NCBI RefSeq assembly: GCF_001591025.1
Contig: NZ_BCTZ01000012.1
Location: 1-64,000 of the forward strand
Length of the DNA stretch: 64,000 nucleotides
Source: Sphingomonas soli NBRC 100801
GTDB lineage: Bacteria; Pseudomonadota; Alphaproteobacteria; Sphingomonadales; Sphingomonadaceae
Direction: 5' to 3'
Made by a program: the position numbers and the translations under genes. Positions 1 to 8,097 of the stretch are shown here, piece after piece. Positions within the stretch are counted from its first letter, which is position 1, and each line of letters opens with the position of its first letter. Under the pieces are notes generated by a model. The model saw only the letters and a program-made list of their open reading frames with translations. It searched no databases and was not told where the DNA came from.

Positions 1-91
1 CGCAGCTAATCCCGGATACAGCCGAAACCCCGACCGGCGGGTCGCAGACCCGACCGACGGCGCGGCTTCGCCGCGACGGACCAGCGAAATG

Positions 92-119
92 AAAAGCCGG
101 GGCAGATGCTCCGGCTTTT
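92..119. terminator. Bidirectional-type intrinsic terminator hairpin
   Basis: AAAAGCCGGGGC, a 4-nt AGAT loop and GCTCCGGCTTTT form a 12-bp stem with one G-T wobble. It is flanked by A and T tracts, so it could stop transcription in either direction. It lies beyond the end of rlmE. Positions 1-91 hold no gene I can support; the gene to the left is outside the window. Confidence 0.75.
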
Positions 120-145
120 TCGCACTGGAAATCGAGGACCGCTCC

Positions 146-220
146 GCGACGTGGAATAGCGCCACTATTCCCCTGACCGGCCCGCGACGCTGAATAGCGT
201 GGCTATTCCGCTGACCGGTC
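146..220. repeat. Tandem pair of ~37-bp hairpin repeats at the rlmE 3' end
   Basis: Two imperfect copies follow each other, at about 146-182 and 183-220. Each carries CGCGACG, then an inverted repeat (GGAATAG...CTATTCC in the first, GAATAGC...GCTATTC in the second), then CTGACCGG. The second copy contains the TAG stop of rlmE. There is no T tract, so it is not a normal intrinsic terminator; an mRNA 3'-end stabilising structure is possible. Confidence 0.6.
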
Positions 221-886
221 CGCTGGCCGACCCTTAAACCCCTGCGCGACCACGAACCACTCGACCGAGCCCTTGCGGCTCGAAGGCGGCTTGGCGTGCT
301 TCACCGTGGCGAAATTCCGCTTCAGCTCGGCGACCATCGCCGAATCAGCGCCGCCGGCGAACACCTTGGAGACGAAGGTCCCGCCCTTATCCAGATTGTT
401 CACCGCGAAATCGAGCGCGAGCTCGACCAGCCCCATGGTGCGCAGAGCGTCGGTCTGCGGATGGCCGACGGTGTTCGCGGCCATGTCGGAGATCACCAGA
501 TCGGGCGTGCCGCCCAATGCCTCCAGCAGCAGATCGGGCGCGCGATCATCCATGAAATCCATCTGGAAGATGGTGACGCCGTCGATCGGATCGACCGGCA
601 GCAGATCGATGCCGACGATCGCTGCCTTGGGCAGCTTGCGGCGGATCACCTGGCTCCATCCGCCCGGCGCGAGTCCCAGATCGACGACGCGCTTCGAGCC
701 TTTCAGAAAGCCGAACTTCTCGTCGAGCTCGATCAGCTTGTACGCTGCGCGGCTGCGATACCCCTCGGCCTTGGCCTTTTTGACATAGGGATCGTTGAGC
801 TGCCGTTCGAGCCAGCGGTTCGATTGCGGCGTGCGCCCGCGCGAAGTCTTGACGCGCGTATGGCTTCTCGCTCCGCCCCTGCTCAC
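203..886 (-). CDS. rlmE: 23S rRNA 2'-O-ribose U2552 methyltransferase RlmE (FtsJ/RrmJ)
   Basis: SAM-dependent enzyme of 227 aa that methylates the ribose of U2552 in 23S rRNA late in 50S assembly. The Rossmann SAM motif VDLGLAPGGW is at about residues 68-77. The catalytic tetrad is readable as K50, D134, K174 and E209, with the same spacing (86, 40, 35) as K38/D124/K164/E199 of E. coli RrmJ. The start is taken as GTG at 886 because it gives a GTGA overlap with the ppx stop codon; the longer reading frame upstream is ppx sequence in another phase. It is probably translated from the ppx message by coupling. Confidence 0.95.
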   Translation of the reverse strand: MSRGGARSHTRVKTSRGRTPQSNRWLERQLNDPYVKKAKAEGYRSRAAYKLIELDEKFGFLKGSKRVVDLGLAPGGWSQVIRRKLPKAAIVGIDLLPVDPIDGVTIFQMDFMDDRAPDLLLEALGGTPDLVISDMAANTVGHPQTDALRTMGLVELALDFAVNNLDKGGTFVSKVFAGGADSAMVAELKRNFATVKHAKPPSSRKGSVEWFVVAQGFKGRPADRSAE

Positions 887-1944
887 AACATTCTTCCATT
901 CATCAAACGGCGAAGGATGCCCTCGCGGATACCGCGATCGGCGATGCCAAGGCGCGCCGCAGGCCAAAGATCGAGGATCGTTTCGAGGATCGCGCAGCCC
1001 GCCACCACCAGATCGGCGCGCTCGGCCCCGATGCACGGCACCTGGCTGCGCTCGGCAAGCGTCATGCCTGAAAGGCGCGTGCTCACATCGCGCATCGCCG
1101 CAGTCGGCACGATCAGCCCGTCGATCACCGATCGGTCATAGGCGGCTAGCTCCAGATGGACGCTAGCCAGCGTCGTCACCGTGCCGCTGGTCCCCAAAAG
1201 CCGCGGCGTGCCCGCCGGTGCCTGCAACCGGTCGCGGAACGGCGCGAAGCTCGCCTCCACGCGCGCGCGCATATCCGCATAGAGCGCCGCAAGCCCCTCG
1301 GAGCCCGGCCCGGGCCGCCCCACCGCCTCGGTGAGCGAGACAACGCCCCACGGCGCGCTGTGCCAGTCGAGGATGCGCGGCACCGGCACTTGCGAATCGA
1401 CCAGCACCAATTCGGTCGATCCGCCGCCGATATCGAAGACGATCGCGGGGCCGTCGCCGGGCTCTAGCAGGGCATGGCAGCCGAGAACCGCGAGCCGGGC
1501 TTCCTCCTCGGCCGTGATGACATCCAGCGCGATGCCGGTCTCGCGATAGACGCGCTCGATAAACTCCGCGCCGTTCGTCGCCTGGCGGCACGCCTCGGTC
1601 GCAACCGACCGGGCGAGCGTCACGTTGCGGCGCTTGAGCTTGTCGGCGCACACCTTGAGCGCGACGAGCGTCCGCTCGATCGCGGCATCGGAAAGCCGTC
1701 CGGTGGAAGCCAGCCCCTCGCCAAGCCGCACGATTCGCGAAAAGGCGTCGACCACGGCAAACCCGCCGCCCTGGGGCCGGGCGATCAGCAGGCGGCAATT
1801 ATTGGTTCCCAGATCAAGCGCGGCATAATGGCGCGATTCTGGCCAGCGCGGTCGCGGCTGGCGGTCGTGCGGCGGCGCGGTGGGGCCGTTCGCAGTGCCC
1901 GGGCCGCGGGGTATAGTGGCGGAGCCATCCCCCATATATGTCAC
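883..1944 (-). CDS. ppx: Ppx/GppA family exopolyphosphatase / pppGpp phosphohydrolase
   Basis: Protein of 353 aa of the Ppx/GppA phosphatase family (ASKHA fold), which removes phosphate from polyphosphate or pppGpp. Phosphate-binding motif 1 (ALDLGTNNCRLL) starts near residue 42 and motif 2 (VFDIGGGSTEL) near residue 176. It is shorter than E. coli Ppx (513 aa) and stops before the C-terminal HD-type domain, as is common in alphaproteobacteria. The first ~40 residues are Pro/Arg-rich and poorly conserved, so the start is uncertain (a second Met is at residue 4). Its TGA overlaps the rlmE GTG by three bases. The sequence does not decide between polyphosphatase and pppGpp phosphatase. Confidence 0.9.
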   Translation of the reverse strand: MTYMGDGSATIPRGPGTANGPTAPPHDRQPRPRWPESRHYAALDLGTNNCRLLIARPQGGGFAVVDAFSRIVRLGEGLASTGRLSDAAIERTLVALKVCADKLKRRNVTLARSVATEACRQATNGAEFIERVYRETGIALDVITAEEEARLAVLGCHALLEPGDGPAIVFDIGGGSTELVLVDSQVPVPRILDWHSAPWGVVSLTEAVGRPGPGSEGLAALYADMRARVEASFAPFRDRLQAPAGTPRLLGTSGTVTTLASVHLELAAYDRSVIDGLIVPTAAMRDVSTRLSGMTLAERSQVPCIGAERADLVVAGCAILETILDLWPAARLGIADRGIREGILRRLMNGRML

Positions 1945-2114
1945 TCACTCATTCTGGTCGGGTCGCGGACCAAAACGGGCCGTCCCATGCTTGGGGCGAG
2001 AGGTAGCGAAGAGTTGCGCCTGCGGCAAGAACGGCTCCCAAAGCGGCGTTGACACGCCGGGCACCCCGCCCTATTTCGCGCGGCCTGCCACCTGCGCACA
2101 AGCGCGCTGGCCGA

Positions 2115-2188
2115 TGCCCCGTCGTCTAATGGTAAGACTACGGACTCTGACTCCGTCTATTGAGGTTCGAATCCTCACGGGGCATCCA
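2115..2188 (+). tRNA. tRNA-Gln (anticodon CTG)
   Basis: A full cloverleaf can be drawn: acceptor TGCCCCG/CGGGGCA, D arm with GGTAAGAC, anticodon stem ACGGA/TCCGT around loop CTCTGAC (CTG reads CAG), and T arm GAGG-TTCGAAT-CCTC. The discriminator is T and CCA is encoded (2186-2188). The gene lies alone between ppx and the cupin gene. No integrase or direct repeat of its 3' end was noticed. Confidence 0.95.
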
Positions 2189-2203
2189 ATCTTCCCGCTG
2201 CAC

Positions 2204-3022
2204 TCAGGCCGTTGGCGCGAGATAGTCCGCCGCGTTCGCCATCCAGCCCTTTGCGATGAAGTCGCCGCGCGGCGGGGCGAAGATGTCGAGCAGCAAGTGG
2301 CGTCCCGGGCCAACGCCTTCCGTGGTGTGGATCAGATGCGGTGGGATCAGCAACAGGCTGTGCGGCCCCGCTTCAAGATGCGCGTCGTCGACCCAAGCGC
2401 TCGCATCCAGACCCCAGGGCGTGCGGAGATGGTGGACATAGTCGCCATGGATCGCGAGCGAGCCCTGCTCGATATCGTCATGCGCATGCGGGCTGAGCGC
2501 CTTCTTGCCGCGCGGGCCATCGTACAGGACGATATTGATGCTCATCGTCGCGGTCTGCAGGAAGCGGATGCGCGGGTTTCCCGGCGGCGTCGGTATGCTC
2601 TCGACCGGCAGCAGGAGCGGCGCATCGAGCGGCGTGATGCGGGCAAAGGGCTCACCCGGCAGCGCGATCCGTTCATCGCGCGGCGCACCCGCGTTGAGGC
2701 CCTCGCCGGGGGCGATATCGCGCCGCCGGGTGGCGATAATCAGCCCGCCGCGCGCCGCGCCGGCGCTGATCGCATGCACGCCGGGCGGAAGGATCGCCAC
2801 GGTCATTTCCGGCACCGCGACCGAGCCATAGGCCCCGGAGACCTCCCCGCCGGAATCGGCAAAGAGCGCGATGATCTCGTCGGCGCTGTTCACCCCATGC
2901 GCATGCCCCGGATGCGCAAGCCATTCGACCGAGAAATTGCCGCCATGCGCGATATCGCGCTGGTCCGCCTGCCCCGCCGGCTCGATCAGCCGCGCGCCGT
3001 TTTCCAGTTTCGTGACCGGCAT
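2204..3022 (-). CDS. Cupin-fold protein, function unknown
   Basis: Protein of 272 aa with a likely two-cupin layout. The C-terminal half has metal-cupin signatures: SPHAHDDIEQ near residue 180 and PPHLIHTT near residue 230. The N-terminal half (HGGNFSVEWLAHPGHAHG) is weaker. No signal peptide, so cytoplasmic. The start ATG at 3022 follows GGGAG; longer frames upstream run into the promoter region. It is divergent from the HpcH/HpaI aldolase gene, and the region between holds a 17-bp box repeated in the other divergent promoter of this block, so it probably belongs to the IclR regulon. Dioxygenase or isomerase activity cannot be assigned from sequence alone. Confidence 0.75.
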   Translation of the reverse strand: MPVTKLENGARLIEPAGQADQRDIAHGGNFSVEWLAHPGHAHGVNSADEIIALFADSGGEVSGAYGSVAVPEMTVAILPPGVHAISAGAARGGLIIATRRRDIAPGEGLNAGAPRDERIALPGEPFARITPLDAPLLLPVESIPTPPGNPRIRFLQTATMSINIVLYDGPRGKKALSPHAHDDIEQGSLAIHGDYVHHLRTPWGLDASAWVDDAHLEAGPHSLLLIPPHLIHTTEGVGPGRHLLLDIFAPPRGDFIAKGWMANAADYLAPTA

Positions 3023-3092
3023 CTTCCAGCTCCCTTGATTGCCCTGCGGGTCTAATCGGAGCGCGGTGCCAGGCGTCCCGCTCCGCCCGGGC

Positions 3093-3109
3093 GTTTCACG
3101 ATACGAAAC
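3093..3109. promoter_or_regulatory. Putative IclR-type operator, copy A
   Basis: GTTTCACGATACGAAAC is an inverted repeat (GTTTC/GAAAC) between the cupin and aldolase start codons. Its reverse complement matches 15 of 17 bases of the box at 9066-9082. The only regulator in this block is the IclR-type gene at 10068, so assignment to it is inference. Confidence 0.55.
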
Positions 3110-3172
3110 GGCGCACCCGCGCCTGCGCACGCCACCCCCGGCTATCCTAGCGTACCGGCACAACAGGCCGGA

Positions 3173-3955
3173 GTGACCCGTTCGATGATGAACCTGAATG
3201 TGCGCGACCGGCTCGATGCCGGACGGCCGGTGCTCGGTACCTTCGTCAAGGTGGATTCGCCCGCGGTCGTCGAACTGATCGGGCTGGCCGGCTTCGATTT
3301 CGTCATCATCGACACCGAACATGGCAATTTCACCCACGCACAGGTCGAAAACCTGATCCGCGCGGCCGAGACGACGGGGATGAGCGCGATCGTCCGAACG
3401 CCCAGCGGCGAAGAGAGCCCGATCCTCCACGCGCTCGATAGCGGCGCGGCCGGCGTCCAGGTGCCCGGGCTAAGCAGCGGCGGCGAGGCCGCGCGCGCGG
3501 TGCGGCATGCGCGCTATCATCCGCTTGGTCAGCGCGGCTTTGCGCGGGCGAACCGCGCCGCTGACTATGGCGCCGCGCCGCTCGATGCATATTTCGCCCA
3601 GGCCGCGCGCACGTTGCTGATCGTCCATGTCGAGAATCGCGAGATGGTGGAGGATATAGAAGCGCTGTGCGCGCTCGACGGGATCGACATGATCTTTCTG
3701 GGCGCGGCGGACCTCAGCCAATCCTATGGCGCGCCGGGCGCGCAGGACGATTTGAAGGTGCGCACCGCGCTCGACCGCGTCACCGCCACCGCGCTGGCGG
3801 CGGGACGGCATGTCGGCGCGGTCGCGAGCAGCACGGCGGAAATGGACGCCCTGATCGAAAAGGGCGTGCGCTACATCGTGTGGCAATCCGATATCGCGAT
3901 GCTGCGCGGCGCGCTGCAGACGCCCAGCCGCCATTTCGCGCAGCTTCGCGGCTGA
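3173..3955 (+). CDS. HpcH/HpaI-family aldolase (2-oxo acid forming)
   Basis: Protein of about 260 aa of the HpcH/HpaI aldolase/citrate-lyase family, class II metal-dependent aldolases that release pyruvate or a similar 2-oxo acid. Visible family marks are GTFVKVDSPA near the N terminus, IIDTEHGNF (near residue 45), the active-site arginine in VRTP, the metal-binding glutamate in VHVENREMVEDI and the aspartate in FLGAADLSQSYG. GTG at 3173 is used; ATG at 3185 or 3188 is an alternative since no strong ribosome site separates them. The neighbouring LigI-like hydrolase suggests a dicarboxylate or aromatic ring-fission product as substrate, but the exact compound is unknown. Confidence 0.85.
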   Translation: MTRSMMNLNVRDRLDAGRPVLGTFVKVDSPAVVELIGLAGFDFVIIDTEHGNFTHAQVENLIRAAETTGMSAIVRTPSGEESPILHALDSGAAGVQVPGLSSGGEAARAVRHARYHPLGQRGFARANRAADYGAAPLDAYFAQAARTLLIVHVENREMVEDIEALCALDGIDMIFLGAADLSQSYGAPGAQDDLKVRTALDRVTATALAAGRHVGAVASSTAEMDALIEKGVRYIVWQSDIAMLRGALQTPSRHFAQLRG

Positions 3956-3976
3956 TACCCATCTCGACCCAATAGC

Positions 3977-4003
3977 CGTCATCCCCCGAGAAAGGGGATG
4001 ACG
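3977..4003. terminator. Hairpin between convergent genes (dispersed-repeat type)
   Basis: CGTCATCCCC and GGGGATGACG form a perfect 10-bp stem with a 7-nt loop between the ends of the aldolase and serine hydrolase genes. The left arm is the start of the dispersed CGTCATCCCCGCGAAAGC repeat found elsewhere in the window. No clear T tract follows, so termination is only likely. Confidence 0.45.
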
Positions 4004-4051
4004 ATTCAAGTTTTCCGGATCCCGCGACGGCCGGCTTTAAGCAAAGCCAGC

Positions 4052-4070
4052 CCGTCTAACGGAAAGCGGC
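4052..4070 (-). repeat. 19-nt 3'-end element, copy 1
   Basis: CCGTCTAACGGAAAGCGGC ends one base from the TAG stop of the minus-strand serine hydrolase gene. It differs at one base from the element at 40234-40252, which has the same distance to a minus-strand TAG stop. It contains the small inverted repeat CCGT/ACGG; a longer hairpin (GCCGGCTTT/AAAGCCAGC, about 4030-4051) lies just beyond. Confidence 0.5.
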
Positions 4071-4071
4071 C

Positions 4072-5316
4072 CTATTCGCCCTTCCATGCCGATGCGGCCT
4101 TGAAGAAGGCATTGGATTCGGCGTTGGCTTCCCGGGCATCGCCCGGCGTGTAGCTGGCCTTCACGATCACGGTGCGGGTCGCGGGATCGATATAGATATA
4201 TTGCCCGCCTACGCCGTTCGCGCCGTAGGCTGCGGCACCGGGCACGGTCCACCAGGAATGCTGGTATCCGGTCGAAGCATTGGGTACGAGCGGATGGTGC
4301 GGCTCGGCGGTCGATTCCTGCACCCAGCGCGCGGACACGATCTGCCGCCCGTTATACTTGCCGTTGTTGAGCATCATCAGGCCGATGCGGGCATAATCGC
4401 GCAGCGTCGCGTTGAAGCCGATGCCGGTGAGCGGCCGCTCCTTCCCGCGCTGGCCATCGGTCATCCAGAAGGCCGGACGCTCGGTGCCTAGCGGCTGCCA
4501 CAGCATCTCGCTGGTATATTCCGTGATCGGCGTCTTGGTCGCGCGCTCGATCACCCAGCCTAGCACCGTGGTGTTGAGCGTCGAATAGTCGAAGCGCTTG
4601 CCCGGCGCTTCCTTGCGCCCGACCAGAAAGGCCTCGTCCACCGCCGGCCGCGCGTTGCGGACCAATATGTCCTCCCGCCGCGCGGCACCCGGGCTTCCCG
4701 GCTTCTGCTGATCGCCGTCCGACCGATCGACGCCGCTCTTCATGTCCACCAGATCGCGGACCGTGACGCCTTCATAGGCCGATCCCTTTAGCTCCGGCAC
4801 ATAGTCGGTCGCCAGATCGTCGAGCGACCGGATCGACCCCTTGTCGATCGCGATGCCGAGCAGGATTGCCGTGATCGACTTTGACACCGACATCGCCATG
4901 AAGCGCGAGTCCGGGCGGGTCAGATTGCGATAGCGCTCATAGACGATGCGGCCGTCCTTGATGATCAGCAGCGCGTTGGTGAAGGTCCGCTCCAGCACCT
5001 CCTCGGCCGGCCGCGTCTCGCCCGCGAATGTGTAGCTGAAATTCAGCGGGCGCTCCGCCCTGGGAATCGCCGTCACCGGCCCGCCGCGCGCGATTTCCTG
5101 TGTCGGGAACACGCTGTCCATATGATGATACATCAGCGGCATGATCGTCTTGTTGAGCAGGTTGCGGCGCAGTTCGAGCAAGGCGGGCTGATCCGCGTCG
5201 GGGCCGGGCACGCCGAGCGGGGGCACGGGTTCGCGGCCCTGCGCCAGTGCCGATCCCGTCGCCAGGGCAGCCAGCGCGATCGCGGCCGACAGTTTCACGG
5301 ATGCTCGCTTCATCAT
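4072..5316 (-). CDS. Secreted serine hydrolase, beta-lactamase/NylB-like fold
   Basis: Protein of 414 aa with a Sec signal peptide (MMKRASVKLSAAIALAALAT, cleavage near ALAQ). The serine beta-lactamase/esterase fold is shown by the SxxK motif in AMSVSKSITA and the tyrosine motif in FDYSTLN. The C-terminal part (LWQPLGTERPAFW, TLRDYARIGLMMLNNG) resembles 6-aminohexanoate-dimer hydrolases and class C-like esterases more than true beta-lactamases. Substrate unknown; drug resistance should not be assumed. It is the last gene of a minus-strand operon, 49 bp after the CoA-transferase gene, and its periplasmic location suggests hydrolysis of an ester or amide before uptake. Confidence 0.85.
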   Translation of the reverse strand: MMKRASVKLSAAIALAALATGSALAQGREPVPPLGVPGPDADQPALLELRRNLLNKTIMPLMYHHMDSVFPTQEIARGGPVTAIPRAERPLNFSYTFAGETRPAEEVLERTFTNALLIIKDGRIVYERYRNLTRPDSRFMAMSVSKSITAILLGIAIDKGSIRSLDDLATDYVPELKGSAYEGVTVRDLVDMKSGVDRSDGDQQKPGSPGAARREDILVRNARPAVDEAFLVGRKEAPGKRFDYSTLNTTVLGWVIERATKTPITEYTSEMLWQPLGTERPAFWMTDGQRGKERPLTGIGFNATLRDYARIGLMMLNNGKYNGRQIVSARWVQESTAEPHHPLVPNASTGYQHSWWTVPGAAAYGANGVGGQYIYIDPATRTVIVKASYTPGDAREANAESNAFFKAASAWKGE

Positions 5317-5365
5317 TGATCCCCTCCTGTTATGGTTATGGGTTGCGGTACGGCGGGGTGCCGGT

Positions 5366-6076
5366 TCAGGCCGTCTCCCGTTGCCGCACCGTCCGCTGCT
5401 CGATGCGCTTCTCGTTGATCGTGCTCAGGACGATCCGGTCGACATAGATGCCGGGCGTGTGGATGTGATCGGGATCGAACGTGCCCAGCGGCACGATCTC
5501 CTCGGCCTCGACCACGGTCACCCGTGCCGCCGTCGCCATCACCGGATTGAAGTTGCGCGCCGTCTTGCGGAACATCAGATTGCCCGCAGGATCCGCGCGC
5601 CACGCCTTGATGATCGCCAGGTCCGCGCGGAGCCAGGTTTCGCGGATATATTCGTGGCCGTCGAAGGTTTCGCTGGGCTTTCCCTCCGCCACCAGCGTGC
5701 CCACGCCGGTCTTGGTGTAAAAGGCCGGGATGCCCGCTCCGCCCGCGCGGACGCGCTCGGCGAGCGTTCCCTGCGGGTTGAGTTCAAGCTCCAGCTCGCC
5801 CGCCAGATAGAGCTGCTCGAACAGCTTGTTCTCGCCGACATAGGACGAGACCATCTTCCGGATGCGGCCCGCTTCGAGCAGGAGGTACAGCCCGAAGCCC
5901 GTCGCGCCGCAATTGTTCGAGATGACGGTCAGCTCGCGCACGCCCTCGTCGCGGATGGCGGGAATCAGGCTTTCGGGATTGCCGGTCAGCCCGAACCCGC
6001 CCGACATGATCGTCATCCCGTCGAACAGCACGCCTTGCAGCGCCGCTTCGGGACTGTCGTAAATCTTGTTCGCCAT
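5366..6076 (-). CDS. 3-oxoacid CoA-transferase subunit A, without subunit B
   Basis: Protein of 236 aa, the full length of a CoA-transferase family I alpha subunit (ScoA/PcaI/CatI type). It has the glycine-rich stretch MSGGFGLTGNPESLI near residue 25 and ISNNCGATGFG near residue 53. The alpha subunit normally pairs with a beta subunit that carries the catalytic glutamate and is encoded next to it. Here the neighbours are a serine hydrolase (49 bp downstream) and an MFS gene (31 bp upstream), with no beta subunit anywhere in the window. The partner may be encoded elsewhere, or the gene may have lost it. Confidence 0.88.
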   Translation of the reverse strand: MANKIYDSPEAALQGVLFDGMTIMSGGFGLTGNPESLIPAIRDEGVRELTVISNNCGATGFGLYLLLEAGRIRKMVSSYVGENKLFEQLYLAGELELELNPQGTLAERVRAGGAGIPAFYTKTGVGTLVAEGKPSETFDGHEYIRETWLRADLAIIKAWRADPAGNLMFRKTARNFNPVMATAARVTVVEAEEIVPLGTFDPDHIHTPGIYVDRIVLSTINEKRIEQRTVRQRETA

Positions 6077-6107
6077 GCGTCTTGCCTGTCAGAATCTGCG
6101 GGCTGGT

Positions 6108-7391
6108 TCAGGCGACGGCGCGGCGGCGGCCGAAGCTGACCCATGCCGCCCAGACCCCGATCACCGCCATGCCGATGCTGGGGACCCAGAGCGCGGCCGA
6201 GGGCGATCCCGAATAAGCGGCGAGCGCGGGCATCAGGTTGAGCGTCGCGACACCCCCCATGTTGCCGATCATGCTGATTGCGCCGATCGAGGCCGCTGCC
6301 TTCGCGCCCGAGAAGTAGCGCACCGGAATCGTCCAGTAGCAGGCGATACCGATCGAGAGCGCGGGGATGCCGATCAGCAGCGCCGCGCCCTTCAGCGCCA
6401 GCCCGCCCCATGACGCCGCCGCGCCAAAGGCCAGGATCGCCACCACCGCGAGAGCGATCAGCGCCAGCATGATCGCGCGCTGCGAGCGGAGCCGCGGCAT
6501 GATGATCATCAGCAGGATCGCGTCGAGCGCCCAGGGAATGCCGATGATGAGGCCATTGACGCTGCCGCTCACGCCGAAATCGCGCAGCACCGTGGGCATC
6601 CAGTAACTGATCCCGTACACCGAGCCGAGGAAGATGCCGTACATCAGCCCGAAGCCGATCACGCGCGGATCGAGCAAGGATGCCAGCGCGCCGCCGCGAT
6701 GCCCGGCCTCTGGCCGGTCGCCGAGCAAGGTCTTGATCCGCTGCTTTTCCTCTACGTTCAGGAAGCGCGCGTCGTCCGGGCTGTTCGGCAGATACATCAG
6801 GACGAGCACCGTCGTGACCACCGGCATCAGCCCCGTCACGATGAAGATCCATTGCCATCCGGCCAGGTTGAGCACCCCATCCAGATCGAGCAGCGCGCCG
6901 CTGATCAGCGCGCTGAAGCCGTTGCCGAACGCGCTGCCCAGCGTCAGCACGCCCATCGCGCGCGGCCGCTCGCTCTCGGGGAACCACAGGGTCAGGTAGA
7001 AGATCAGGGCGGGATAGAGTCCCGCCTCGGCCGCGCCAAGGAGGAAGCGCAGCGTGTAGAAGACGGCGGGCGACTGGGTGAAGGTGAGCAGCAACGTGGT
7101 GATCGCCCAGGTCACCATGATCCGCGCGAACCAGATCCGCGCGCCATATTTGTAATTGGCCATGGCGCTCGGGATTTCGAACAGCACATAGCCGACGAAG
7201 AACAGCGACGCGCCGAACGCGAACACCGCTTCGGTGAACCCCAGATCCTCCAGCATCCCGAGCTTTGCGAAGCCGACATTGGACTTGTCGATCGTCGAGA
7301 CGACCAGCGACAGCACCAGCAGCGGCATCAGCCGCCACAAAACGCGGGTCATCAGGGCCTTGTCGGCCTTTGTCGTCTCAATCTGCGTCAC
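6108..7391 (-). CDS. MFS transporter, anion:cation symporter (ACS) family
   Basis: Inner-membrane carrier of 427 aa with about 12 membrane helices. STIDKSNVGFAKLGM in the first helix is typical of the ACS family, which takes up organic anions such as phthalate, 4-hydroxyphenylacetate, tartrate or hexuronates by proton symport. LTLWFPESERPRAMG after helix 4 also fits. The start is set at GTG 7391 because it follows GGGGA and avoids overlap with the flavin reductase gene; a longer frame to 7481 would overlap that gene. It is the third gene of the operon and probably imports the acid that the neighbouring hydrolases and CoA-transferase process. Confidence 0.88.
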   Translation of the reverse strand: MTQIETTKADKALMTRVLWRLMPLLVLSLVVSTIDKSNVGFAKLGMLEDLGFTEAVFAFGASLFFVGYVLFEIPSAMANYKYGARIWFARIMVTWAITTLLLTFTQSPAVFYTLRFLLGAAEAGLYPALIFYLTLWFPESERPRAMGVLTLGSAFGNGFSALISGALLDLDGVLNLAGWQWIFIVTGLMPVVTTVLVLMYLPNSPDDARFLNVEEKQRIKTLLGDRPEAGHRGGALASLLDPRVIGFGLMYGIFLGSVYGISYWMPTVLRDFGVSGSVNGLIIGIPWALDAILLMIIMPRLRSQRAIMLALIALAVVAILAFGAAASWGGLALKGAALLIGIPALSIGIACYWTIPVRYFSGAKAAASIGAISMIGNMGGVATLNLMPALAAYSGSPSAALWVPSIGMAVIGVWAAWVSFGRRRAVA

Positions 7392-7413
7392 GATGGGTCC
7401 CCGGCCAGCAGCA

Positions 7414-8070
7414 TCAATAAGAGGTCTCGCTTGCGCGGGTGAATTGCCGCGCGAGTTCGAATGACGGCGCCGAGACGGCATATTGGACCCCGCCCAGACG
7501 CGCCACCGGCTGCGCTTCCGCAGTGCGGAAATATCCGTCTCCGTCGACGAAGCGCTCCTTGATATGGACGCCGACCACGCGCCCGAAGGTGACGTGCGTG
7601 GGGATCTCGTCCGCGCCGTCGCCGAAGCGCACGATCTTGAGGACGCGGCATTCGAGGCTGACCGGCGATGCCGCGACGCGCGGCGGCGACACGTTGATGC
7701 AGGGCGCCTTTTCGAGGCCGGCGAAGACGAATTCGTCGGTGCCCGCTGGAAGTGGCGTCGAGGTCGCGTTCACCTGCTCGATCAGGTCGAGGCTGGCCAT
7801 GTTATAAACGAACTCGCCGGTGGCGCGCGCATTGGCCAGCGTATCCTTGGCCTCGCGATCCTCCGGGCTGTTGCACGAAAAGGCGATGATCGGGGGCAGG
7901 CTGGAGAAGAGGTTGAAATAGGAGAAGGGCGCCAGATTGGCGACGCCATTGCCGTCGATCGTGCTGATCCAGCCTATCGGGCGCGGCGCAATGATCGCGT
8001 TGAAGATGCCGCGTTTGAAATCCGAGTTAACCGTGAGGTCGATAAACAGGCTGCTATCGTCACTCGCCAT
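7414..8070 (-). CDS. Flavin reductase-like domain protein
   Basis: Protein of 218 aa of the flavin reductase-like (split-barrel FMN-binding) family. PRPIGWISTIDGNGVANLAP near residue 29 and FSYFNLFSSLPPI match the FMN-binding region. Such proteins either supply reduced flavin to a two-component monooxygenase or act directly as FMN enzymes. No flavin monooxygenase partner is encoded in the window, so the second option, or a distant partner, has to be considered. It lies 27 bp after the amidohydrolase gene and 22 bp before the MFS gene in the same operon. Confidence 0.85.
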   Translation of the reverse strand: MASDDSSLFIDLTVNSDFKRGIFNAIIAPRPIGWISTIDGNGVANLAPFSYFNLFSSLPPIIAFSCNSPEDREAKDTLANARATGEFVYNMASLDLIEQVNATSTPLPAGTDEFVFAGLEKAPCINVSPPRVAASPVSLECRVLKIVRFGDGADEIPTHVTFGRVVGVHIKERFVDGDGYFRTAEAQPVARLGGVQYAVSAPSFELARQFTRASETSY

Positions 8071-8097
8071 CTTTCTCCCCTACCCATGGTCCCGGCC

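Noticed and set aside
2115..2188. tRNA-Gln as attachment site of an integrated island
   Set aside because: No integrase, no direct repeat of the tRNA 3' end and no change in neighbouring gene style were seen.
4072..5316. Possible beta-lactamase resistance gene
   Set aside because: SxxK fold is present but flanking motifs fit esterases/NylB-like hydrolases; it lies in a catabolic operon, so resistance is not supported.
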